A DNA stretch of 64,000 nt from Lottia gigantea. Lineage: Eukaryota; Mollusca; Gastropoda; Lottiidae. This document shows, one piece after another, positions 1 through 10,405 of the stretch. The number at the start of each line of letters is the position of its first letter. Position 1 is the stretch's first letter. The DNA lies in assembly GCF_000327385.1 (NCBI RefSeq), contig NW_008710049.1, positions 361,521-425,520 of the forward strand. The letters are read 5' to 3'. The notes beneath the pieces are model-generated. The model had not been told where the DNA came from and made no database searches. It saw only the letters and a program-made list of their open reading frames with translations. A program made the position numbers and the translations under genes.

Positions 1-731
1 TTCTAACTTGACGCATTTTCGATGAACGGTTTTTGAGTTATTGCCCTTGACTTTGTTAAAACGCGTCGAAATTTGTTAAAAATAATTCGTGAGCAGGATT
101 GAAGCTACAGTTTTCAACCGATTCTGATGAAACTTGGTGTGATCATTGGAATTGATAAGATCTCGGACAAGTTCTAACTTGACGCATTTTCGATGAACGG
201 TTTTTGAGTTATTGCCCTTGACTTTGTTAAAACGTGTTGAAATTTGTTAAAAATAGTTTGTGAGCAGGATTAACGCTACAGTTTTCAACCGATTCTGATG
301 AAACTTGGTTTGATCATTGGAATTGATAAGATCTCGGACAAATTCTAATTTGACGCATTTTCGATGAACAGTTTTTAAGTTATTGCCATTGACTTTGTTA
401 AAACGCGTCGAAATTTGTTAAAAATAGTTCGTGAGCAGGATTGAAGCTACAATTCTCAACCCATTCTGATGAAACTTGGTGTGATCTTTGGAATTGATAA
501 GATCCAGGACAAGTTCTAACTTGACGCAATTTCGATGAACAGTTTTTGAGTTATTGCCCTTGACTTTGTAAAAATGCATCGAAATTTGTTAAAAATAGTT
601 CGTGAGCACAATAGAATTATTCAGCATAAATAATTTCTTCAATATGAGAAAATTCGTACTTTAGTCACTAAAGACTTTTATTATTTCTGACAGCTACCAG
701 TGGGCGTATATTACCTTGCATCGCAAGCTAC
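1..731 (+). mobile_element. HINE/Helentron-like non-autonomous element, left part cut by window edge
   Basis: Three to four tandem units of about 178 bp fill positions 1-600. Each contains TTGCCCTTGACTTTGTTAAA and GAAACTTGGTGTGATCATTG. They are followed by a unique tail ending in GTGGGCGTAT (700-709) and a short hairpin, CTTGC-ATC-GCAAG (715-727). The same tail is found in reverse orientation at 22052 and 29398. Internal tandem repeats, a subterminal inverted repeat and a 3' hairpin match the known layout of HINEs (Helentron-associated elements) and of the bivalve pearl-type elements. The class is inferred from architecture only; no transposase is present. Confidence 0.7.
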
Positions 732-1334
732 CTTTTTGATTGATATTGTATGTATGTGTTCAAATTTTTAAATATTTTTCAGGATCGTGATTTCTTTAGA
801 AATTACCATAAAGGCATTGGAGGTGCGGAAAACTCATCAACATTGAGAGCTCTGTATTATCCCCCTTTACCAGAAATAGGCGAGAGTTTTATTTTAATGA
901 CTTTTCAAGTCTGCTTGAGGACCAAGAGTTGGCAAATTGTCAAAAATGTTTCCGGCATTATGAACGGCAATCTCTGTCATGTCAAATTATCAGATTTAGC
1001 AGGTACTTCAAAGTTAATATGTTTTTTCAGATATTAAAGAAGGATAGCTACGATGTGGGGAACATGTGGATTATCGTTTTGTAACCTTTCTTGTTCAAGA
1101 TCTGGATGGTGGTTTGGAGGTAAATACTTTTACCTAGATAATAGAAAGTTAGGGAGAGCAATAGTACAGGAATATATTTGTAGAATATTTTCTGAAATTA
1201 AATATAACCCCTTGTCATGTTCATACAAACATTATGTCAATAGATAAATATCTGTTTTAGATTTACCATGCTCTAAGTATTTGTCATCGTATCTTTTGGA
1301 TGAGTTGAGAAATTTTCAAAAATGCCATATTAAG

Positions 1335-3895
1335 GCTGATAGAAATGGTAAAGCAGATTGAAGCCTGATCCGGATTGCAACTGTATTATTAACCTTTTGA
1401 GTTTTATATTGTTGATGTGTAATAAGGTGGTAAATATATCAGATTGAAGCCTGATCCAGATTGCAACTGTATTATTAACCTATTGCATGTTATATTGTAA
1501 GTGTGTAATAGAGGTGGTAAATATATCAGATTGAAGCCTGGTCCAGATTGCAACTGTATTATTAACCTATTGAGTGTTATATTGTAATTGTGTAATAGAG
1601 ATGGTAAATATATCAGATTGAAACCTGATCCAGATTGCAACTGTATTATTAACCTATTGAGTGTTATATTGTAAGTGTGTAATAGAGGTAGTAAATATAT
1701 CAGATTGACGCCTGATCCGGATTGCAACTGTATTATTAACCTATTGAGTGTCTATATATTGTAGGTGTGTAATAGAGGTGGTAAATATATCGGATTGACG
1801 CCTGATCCAGATTGCAACTGTATTATTAACCTATTGAGTGTTATATTGTAAGTGTGTAATAGAGATGGTAAATATATCAGATTGACGCCTGATCCAGATT
1901 GCAACTGTATTATTAACCTATTGAGTGTTATATTGTAGGTGTGTAATAGAGATGGTAAATATATCAGATTGAAGCCTGATCCAGATTGCAACTGTATTAT
2001 TAACCTATTGAGTGTCTATATATTGTAGGTGTGTAATAGAGGTGGTAAATATATCAGATTGACGCCTGTTCCAGATTGCAACTGTATTATTAACCTATTG
2101 AGTGTTATATTGTAGGTGTGTAATAGAGATGGTAAATATATCGGATTGAAGCCTGGTCCAGATTACAACTGTATTATTAACCTATTGAGTGTTATATTGT
2201 ACGGGTGTAATAGAGATGGTAAATATATCAGATTGAAGCCTGATCCAGATTGCAACTGTATTATTAACCTATTGAGTGTTATATTGTAGGAGTGTAATAA
2301 AGGTGGTAAATATATCAGATTGAAGCCTGGTCCAGATTGCAACTGTATTATTAACCTATTGAGTGTCTATATATTGTAGGTGTGTAATAGAGGTGGTAAA
2401 TATATCAGATTGAAGCCTGATCCAGATTGCAACTGTATTATTAACCTATTGAGTGTCTATATATTGTAGGTGTGTAATAGAGGTGGTAAATATATCAGAT
2501 TGACGCCTGTTCCAGATTGCAACTGTATTATTAACCTATTGAGTGTTATATTGTAGGTGTGTAATAGAGATGGTAAATATATCGGATTGAAGCCTGGTCC
2601 AGATTACAACTGTATTATTAACCTATTGAGTGTTATATTGTACGGGTGTAATAGAGATGGTAAATATATCAGATTGAAGCCTGATCCAGATTGCAACTGT
2701 ATTATTAACCTATTGAGTGTTATATTGTAGGAGTGTAATAAAGGTGGTAAATATATCAGATTGAAGCCTGGTCCAGATTGCAACTGTATTATTAACCTAT
2801 TGAGTGTTATATTGTAGGAGTGTAATAAAGGTGGTAAATATATCAGATTGAAGCCTGATCCAGATTGCAACTGTATTATTAACCTATTGAGTGTTATATT
2901 GTAATTGTGTAATATAGATGGTAAATATATCAGATTGACGCCTGGTCCAGATTGCAACTGTATTATTAACCTATTGAGTGTTATATTGTAAGTGTGTAAT
3001 AGAGGTGGTAAATATATCAGATTGAAGCCTGGTCCAGATTGCAACTGTATTATTAACCTATTGAGTGTTATATTGTAGGTGTGTAATAGAGGTGGTAAAT
3101 ATATCAGATTGACGCCAGGTCCAGATTGTAACTGTATTATTAACCTATTGAGTGTTATATTGTAGGTGTGTAATAGAGGTGGTAAATATATCAGATTGAC
3201 GCCTGATCCAGATTGCAACTGTATTATTAACCTATTGAGTGTTATATTGTAAGTGTGTAATAGAGGTGGTAAATATATCAGATTGACGCCTGGTCCAGAT
3301 TGTAAATGTAGGTGTGTAATAGAGGTAGTAAATATATCAGATTGAAGCCTGGTCCAGATTGCAACTGTATTATTAACCTATTGAGTTCTATATTGTTGGT
3401 GTGTAATAGAGATGGTAAATATATCAGATGGACGCCTGGTCCAGATTGTAACTGCATTATTAACCTATTGAGTGTTATATTGTACGTGTGTAATAGAGAT
3501 GGTAAATATATCAGATTGACGCCTGGTCCAGATTGCAACTGTATTATTAACCTATTGAGTGTCTATATATTGTAAGTGTGTAATAGAGGTGGTAAATATA
3601 TCAGATTGAAGCCTGATCCAGATTGCAACTGTATTATTAACCTATTGAGTGTTATATTTTATGTGTGTAATAGAGGTGGTAAATATATCAGATTGACGCC
3701 TGATCCAGATTGCAACTGTATTATTAACCTATTGAGTGTCTATATATTGTAAGTGTGTAATAGAGGTGGTAAATATATCAGATTGAAGCCTGATCCAGAT
3801 TGCAACTGTATTATTAACCTATTGAGTGTTATATTGTTGGTGTGTAATAGAGATGGTAAATATATCAGATTGAAACCTGATCCAGATTGTATTTG
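1335..3895 (+). repeat. Minisatellite, about 29 units of 87 or 90 bp, derived from an exon with its splice acceptor
   Basis: Each unit holds TTAACCTATTGAGTG, then TTATATTGTAG, then GTGTGTAATAGAGATGGTAA and a stretch reading KYIRLKPDPDC in the gene's frame. The last unit (from 3840) runs straight into the genuine third exon (LQRFTSDKLLAT, donor at 3951). The repeat is thus a tandem amplification of intron end plus exon start. About a dozen units keep TAG at the acceptor position, about nine have TAA or TAAT, and a few, including the last, have TTG or TAC. The 90-bp form adds three bases in the intronic part (GTGTCTATATATTG). A five-unit block is duplicated 441 bp apart. Long minus-strand open frames here (up to 204 codons) are by-products. 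Confidence 0.85.
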
Positions 3896-4170
3896 TATGA
3901 TTGTTGGCAATGTCTTACAGAGATTTACTTCTGATAAACTTCTAGCTACTGTAAGTCCTTATCATTAAAGCTATCTTTTTTTTTAATTTCGCTCAATTTA
4001 ATTAATTGAAAAAAAGATTCCACATGTCAGCCATATTTTCCACAAAAAGCCATGTTAGGCAAATTCTAGCGTAAGTGGAGTATAATAGCTTTAATTCTAA
4101 TTCAGCCGCCCTGATAATTTTGTGTCAACGAACGGCTTAAAGAATTGTGTCATCTCATTAAAATTGAAAG

Positions 4171-4190
4171 TATATATATATATATATATA
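4171..4190. repeat. TA microsatellite
   Basis: Ten TA dinucleotides in the last intron of the oxygenase. Similar short TA runs occur near 46790 and 58896. Confidence 0.9.
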
Positions 4191-4290
4191 GTTCTATGGT
4201 CGACATTGCAAGATTTTTGAAAAATATGATTAATTAATATTTCATATTTACTCACATACACAGCAACACTGAATTATATCTGTATAACCT

Positions 4291-4560
4291 TAAAGGGACA
4301 TATTGGAGGGGTTGATTTGAGTCTTCACATTATTCAAATAGTCTTCAGAAGTACTAGAAAATCGCATAATTCCTTCAAAAATATCTCCATTAGGAATTTC
4401 TCTTCATATACTATAGATGTCTTTTCTATGTTTGGCGGTGTCTCAAGAAAAGACGACTCGTCTCTTTGACGTTCTGGATAATGCCGGACACACATGGATT
4501 ACTGATTGGCTTAGCTAAAACAAAATCCCATTTCTGAGAAAAAAGGTACGATTTAACGTC
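4291..4560 (+). mobile_element. Truncated copy of a short TIR element (family with end TTTAAAGGGACA)
   Basis: Starts TAAAGGGACAT. Shares GGTTGATTTG, CTTCAA and ATAATTCCTTCAAAAATATC, then GTGTCTCAAGAAAAGA, with the complete copy at 12258-12501 and the reverse copy at 17466-17736. The right inverted repeat is not seen. It lies in the last intron of the oxygenase. Confidence 0.65.
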
Positions 4561-5361
4561 AGTCGCTTTGATTTATACTCATTATAGTAATTCTGGTATT
4601 CTAATTATTTCCCTTAAGTTGATAAATTATTAAGCAATGCAATTTAAAGGTTTAAAGGTTAAATAAATCATTATTTTGTGTTTTGTTCTTCACGAACACT
4701 GGACATCGTTATTAAAATGGTGTTCACATTGACCAGATGCAGAAAAGTAGGGCGTAAAACTCCATTCATTTCATTTAATTTGATTTCATTTAATTTCACC
4801 TGGACTAGAAACTAAAATTTTGATGTGTCCTGTCAGCTCTCAATCTGTGTCAAGGATAATCAACTTAGATTAATCAAATGGACTTATGTCAGCTGTGATT
4901 ACCTAACCTAATTTTCCTCCGAATAAGATCGTAAAACACGTCAAATTACTTTCGAAAACTACACATTTTAAGCTTACAAAAATTAAAGCCACTTAAGAAC
5001 CGCTAAGAAATTAAGAAAGTAGAATTGGAGTTTTTCAGTAAACTGAAAACTTTTTCATATTTCTCATCATATCAATTTTACCACTTTACCATAATTTTGC
5101 TTCATGTGACTGAATAGGATGGATTTCGAAATTGTCCCTACGGATAAATTAAACCCGAACCGCAAAACTCGAATCCAAAACAGCATTTTGGCGATTTTTT
5201 TCAGATGAGGAAATATATCAATCATACGTGAGTATTTCATAATGAAACGTGGTGTCAGGTGTCTAGAAGAAAAGCATACCCTGCCTGGTCCTAACGCATG
5301 GTTCTCACATGGAAATGACACACGAACCATTACTTAATAAGTATATAATACCTTTTTTCAG

Positions 5362-5577
5362 AAACATCGTGTACTGGTTCCGGAGGACGAAGTTTTGAAA
5401 CAGAGAGCACGCCAATCAGTGGCCTTCTTTATACACCATGATAATGAAATCATTATACAGTGTCTGGACGGAAGTGACGTGTATGAAACTATATCTGCTG
5501 TTGATTATCTGGAATGGAAATTCAATCAGTTATTTAAAATGAATCCGGGTAAATTGACTGGAGGGGGGAAGGCATAG
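5362..5577 (+). CDS. Terminal exon of the 2OG/Fe(II) oxygenase
   Basis: The exon follows a strong acceptor (CCTTTTTTCAG, ending 5361), starts in phase 0 and runs 71 codons to TAG at 5575. It carries the third iron ligand (His in KHRVL), the Arg and Ser that hold the 2-oxoglutarate carboxylate (RQS) and the family's C-terminal block (DGSDVYETISAVDYL). It ends in a Gly-rich tail, LTGGGKA. It joins in frame to the exon ending at 3950. It is intact, unlike the upstream exons, so it could still be transcribed or spliced in a paralogous or alternative transcript; that is inference. Confidence 0.75.
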   Translation, partial: KHRVLVPEDEVLKQRARQSVAFFIHHDNEIIIQCLDGSDVYETISAVDYLEWKFNQLFKMNPGKLTGGGKA

Positions 5578-8500
5578 TAGTACAATTGTAATTTATGCCT
5601 ATCTACTGGCTGAAATAGTAGCAAAATGAATTATTAGTTTATTTCCTATCTTTTAGTGATCTGATGGCAATATTAGTGTACACCATGGAGATGATCCATT
5701 CATTATTGATGCATGCAACACTATGTAACCCCTGAAACTAAAATGGCAAGACTTTTTGAGTAATTAAATCATTTTTTCTATTAAAAATTAAACGAAAACT
5801 GAATAAAAGGAAAGAAAAATATCTCCCGCCCATCTGTCCCTTTAAATGTATTTAGAGGTAATTTTACTTTTTTTTATGCACCTACTAATTAATTAACTAC
5901 ATTTATCTGTAATGTATTGAAACCTTATTTTCCATTTGAATCAAACTCTATACCAAATCTATATTACACAAGAGTCAATAGTTTTGTCACTAAGACATAT
6001 ATTTTCGTATCTGACATTTACATTATTGTTGTAAGTACATGTACTGTAGATTTGTATTAGTCTGGTGTCTAAAAGCTAAAATTCCTTGAAAGAAAAGATA
6101 AATTAAAAAGTGCAAATTTGGAATACATGTGTAATCTATTTCGTGTTTCATTTTTATGCACAATAGATATACCATGCTCAAGTTACCTGATTTAAATTGC
6201 TCCACCTGAAACCATGTAAAAGGATCACGTGCAATTTGTCAATGAATAAGTATACACGATTTAAGTCAGCAAGCTCATCTAAACCGTTTAATTAATGGTC
6301 CAAAGCGAATTAGGTCCAGAGTAACTTTAATTTTACCATTAAATTGGCCAGTTTATAGATATATTTAAGATAATTTTATGAGGTGCATACGAAATATAGC
6401 ATTAAATGCACTGGATCCGTTTGTCAGTAATCATATTATTAGTTTATTATTCAGGCAAAATATCTCTCATTGTACACTCCATTGTAAAATCTCATTTCAT
6501 TACTTAATCAGAAGTGAAATTAACATAAGTTTAAAAGAGGATAAAGAGTACATTCTGATTATGACAATCACATTGATGTTAGATAAATACATCAGCAGTA
6601 AAAACTAATGCAGTCTCCTATGCAATTTCGAACATTTCTGATATATTTTTTTTTTCAATTTTTGTCATATATTGTTGAAAAGAGAACCACAAGGGCATTT
6701 ATAATCCCGACCTGATGGATGTAAGGCTAAAAGCAAAAAATTAATATATTAAAATTTCAAGGTCATGTAATGTCAAAAGATTTATATTTTCAACTTTTCA
6801 ACCAGAAAACGGTACATCGGTCCGCAAATAAACTCTACAGACTTCGAAACATTTTGTTTTCACATTTGTTAAAACCCAAATTGGTCTTGCAAAAATGTTC
6901 CGGTATATTCCATATGAAATTTCCCACAAGTGTAAAAAACTGATACCATATTCAATTTTCCCTACGGATGATAGTCAGAATTATAAACAAAAATAATATA
7001 GGTAAATCACTTTGCTATGCACAAAACTGTAATTGTAGTGTGGGCTAAGTCTAAACTGAAGTTGGTTGAAAAAATATCGATAAATATCGTATTCGAAACG
7101 ACAGAATCCATCAAATACTGCTGCCTGGAGAATGAATATGACAAACCCGAATTGACGGACGGACAGCACGACGACACTAAAAAAAGAGGTAAATCAAAAT
7201 ACAGTTCAATATGTTTATTAATTTTGGAAAATAAAAATTATTATTTACACAAGTTTATAATATATACAGTTAAAAACAATACAGGCAGTTTAATTCTAAA
7301 AATGCTCAACACAATAAACTGACAGTTAAAAAGCCCATAATAATATAGTTGGACACTATAAACAGGTTTTTCTTAAAGCTTACAGGTATTGCATGAAAAT
7401 AGGCCAAGCTTTTCAAATTTTTTCCTTTTCAAACACAGACTTACATACTTCGGTTGAAAGCACGGGCGCAGATCCACATTTAGAAATGAAATTAATTTTA
7501 CATCCTACTTTTTTGCACCATGTGCGCTAATGATGACGGACCAGCTGTTTAGAGAAGTAGTCTTTTTCTCCTTTGATATCGCCATGCATTTTGATAATCA
7601 TATTGTCCACAAGTAGTAGTGGGGGTCAATCATATTATGTCCTCACCACCGACAAAAGTGGTGGGGACCTGGCCCTGTGTCCATACTGCGATCTGCACCC
7701 AGTGTGTTAATTAGTGTTCAATCAATTTTTAATTTTAATTGTTTTGTTCAAAATCTGTGTGAGTAATAATGTCAAGTCTTTCTGTTGATTGTGATTCATT
7801 TGAGTTGATCTGCGAGCCAACTAACTAGACTATAAATGTAAGTCCTATAAATAGACAGGTAGACTAATTTTCATTAGTTACCCATAAGCCAGCCATTTGT
7901 ATCAAAAATAAATTTGCCCATAAAATAAATAACCTAAAAATTGTATACTACTATAAAATTCACAACTGAAACTGAACAACTGAACTGATCAGGGAATATG
8001 ATATGATCAAAAAAATAAAATAAATAGTACTCTAATTATCATACGGTTAAATGGTTTTATAATTAATATAAATAATAAATAATTAAATATCCTTTAGCTA
8101 GTCTCAGAGATTTATGCACACCTTGATGTACCAAGAACATGTCTGCTTTTCAATTTAACTTTAATAATGCCCAAAATTAATTGAAGTCATGAAGTTCCAC
8201 TTTACCACTCATTTCTTATGTAAGTGTAATTCTTCAAATTCTGCAAATTTTAGATTTTGCACCTGTGATTACTTTACCACAGATAATAATAGACTGTTCA
8301 TGTTGATGTCTTAGATATGCATAAGTATCGAAAGTGACTATAAGAAACATGATATGTTATTTTTCTTATACATTATAAATAATTCAGCAGCTAACTAACA
8401 TTGCTCCACACATTACACAGTTTATATAGTTTGAACAATCAAATTTTCTTCTTAATTTTTAAGTTATCTCCAATTTCTCCAAGATCTTATCAGGAAAGCT

Positions 8501-10405
8501 TAAAATGCTTAAAATCAGTTTCAAAGTAAAATTCTAATAATTACTAGGTTTCCATAAACATAATAAACAAAATAATAAAATGGGTTTGATTTGGTGTAAG
8601 CTTGGAACCAGCTTCATTGTTGATTATTTGTATTTTTTAAACAGTTGAATTTGATACTATGGGTACCATAATGGTCAATATACTTGAAAACCCCTTTAAC
8701 TATTAAAATTCAGATTTACCATACTGTTAAATTTCACAAATCTAAACAATTTTCAATGCAATATATGCCTACAGTTTTATAGTAATATGGCCATCTTTCT
8801 TTGTTCATCCTTAACATCAATTCAATTATCAGATAAAATAAAATTGAGGAACATTAATGGCACGGCATGAATTAAGCACTCTATTAAAGATTTCAAATGA
8901 TATCTACACTTTAGAAAAGTTATTTACATAAATTAAAATAACTCAAAACTCCTTACTTGGGTATCAATAATTTCTCATCCAATATAGATAGATATAGAAA
9001 TAAGTTGTCATCAAGAAATATCACAATCTGGACAATCTCAATTCTTCGAACAAAACATGAACAAAATGTTCTGGTCAATAATACTCTCTCAAAGGTTTCC
9101 TTTATTGTATAATTTTGAACAAACATAGCCTTAATTTACACAATTTGAATTTTGAATTGACACTCTGAATGAAATCATAATATGCAGAGTTGTATTTTTT
9201 TTTTAAGATAGCAACATACTCTATTTAGAACACTGTTATATTTTGGGTTTATCCAAGTAAAGAGCTTTGAAAAAAACTATGATATAACACACTTTAAAAA
9301 TGATAAGATAAGGCAAGTCTGTATGGCACTAGATAATATTTCTATTGCTCACCAAGACTCAATTATCCAGAAACCTTTCATATACCATAAATATACATTA
9401 ATGGATGGCACAAACAATAATATGACATCTAACAACATTTTTATGTTGCATGTTATAAGGAATTTGATACAGAAATAACAGACATTTTGATACAAACAGA
9501 AATTTGACAGTCCATTTCAGATTCACAAGAAACAAAAAGATGAACAAATCAATTGTTGAAACCAAACTAACCTTTTAGCCTATGTTTATTTATCTATTTT
9601 TTATCAAAATCAAAGTTTCACCACTATGCAAAATATAGTCTCACTTAAATCTCAATTTTGAGAATTTTGAATTTTTGAGAAAGGGTCACTTAAAAAAGAC
9701 TAGTTTACTCAAGGCATAATAAGGAAAAATATTATTATACTTATGTTGTGATTTTGAAATACATCCTTAATACTAGAAAAAGTGAAAGCTAATGTTGAAC
9801 AAACAGAAATATAGCTTGCTTCTGTTTTGATAAATTTTCAATCAGGAACAGGGAAATTTGGTTACTTTGATTTTGAAAATAGTCTGGCCAGTGACCAATA
9901 CTGTAGCAAATTTGCTTAAAGCTTCTACCAACTAACTGACCATTTAGTTTCTGATAATTGCCAATTAACTTTTGATCAAGGTCAACTAACTAACCATGGT
10001 TAACTGGTTACTGATGGTGGGCAATTGGTTATTATTAACCATGATTAACTATTAACAATCGGTGGCAGTTACACATGTTGCAGACAAACTGAGGGTTCAA
10101 GTATATTCATTTTTATGAAAAAGACACAGAGCAAATCTTCCAAAAAAGCACATATGTTCCTTTTTTTGCATATTCGGTTTTCTTTGATGAAATGCATATG
10201 ATATCACAACCTCACTTTCAGTTTCTAAACCACATCACTATAGTAACAACATCACACGGTGTTTCATCACAAATATCACTGGTTAATATCAACCAATTAA
10301 ATGTCTTTTTGAACAGCACCTCTTGATTTAAAAAAAGTCTTTGTGACATGATTTACGATTGAATGAAATATTTCTACTTCTGGTCTTAATGACCAAATTT
10401 GGGCA
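5578..10405. other. Intergenic DNA and presumed 3' UTR of the minus-strand EGF-ligand gene
   Basis: No gene recognised. A fragment ending CTGTCCCTTTAAA (near 5835) is the right tip of the 12258-type element. Around 6650-7190 lies a probable dispersed repeat ending in GACGGACGGACAG (7155). A GC-rich hairpin, CCTCACCAC with GTGGTGGGG, sits at 7641-7668. The right end should be the 3' UTR of the gene whose stop is at 10406. TTTATT (AATAAA on the minus strand) occurs at 9585 and 9111, but I cannot choose a poly(A) site. Confidence 0.4.

Larger units (their letters stand above)
783..5577 (+). pseudogene. 2-oxoglutarate/Fe(II) dioxygenase, isopenicillin-N-synthase-like, C-terminal half, apparently broken
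   Basis: Four exons can be read. Exon a, 783-875 after TTTTCAG, has FFRNYHKGIGG and LRALYYPPLPE. Exon b, 1031-1119, has CGEHVDY with the HxD iron ligands, then VQDLDGGLE and donor GTAAAT. Exon c, about 3840-3950, has NRDGKYIRLKPDPDC and LQRFTSDKLLAT and donor GTAAGT. Exon d, 5362-5577, has KHRVLVPEDE with the distal iron-binding His, RQSVAFFIH with the 2OG-binding RxS, and CLDGSDVYETISAVDYL. Joined, this is the oxygenase jelly-roll core of the family. The N-terminal part must lie left of the window. Defects: TAG at 1045-1047, where relatives normally have Gln before LRCGEH; no GT donor after exon a; and the acceptor of exon c reads TTG where most array units read TAG. Exons b to d otherwise keep frame and phase, so the loss looks recent, or this is a null allele. 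Substrate unknown. Confidence 0.8.

Noticed and set aside
1404-3538. Minus-strand open frames up to 204 codons with a 29-residue repeat (NLIYLPPLLHTYNI)
   Set aside because: They are the antisense of the 87-bp exon-derived minisatellite; unit length divisible by three makes long frames automatic.
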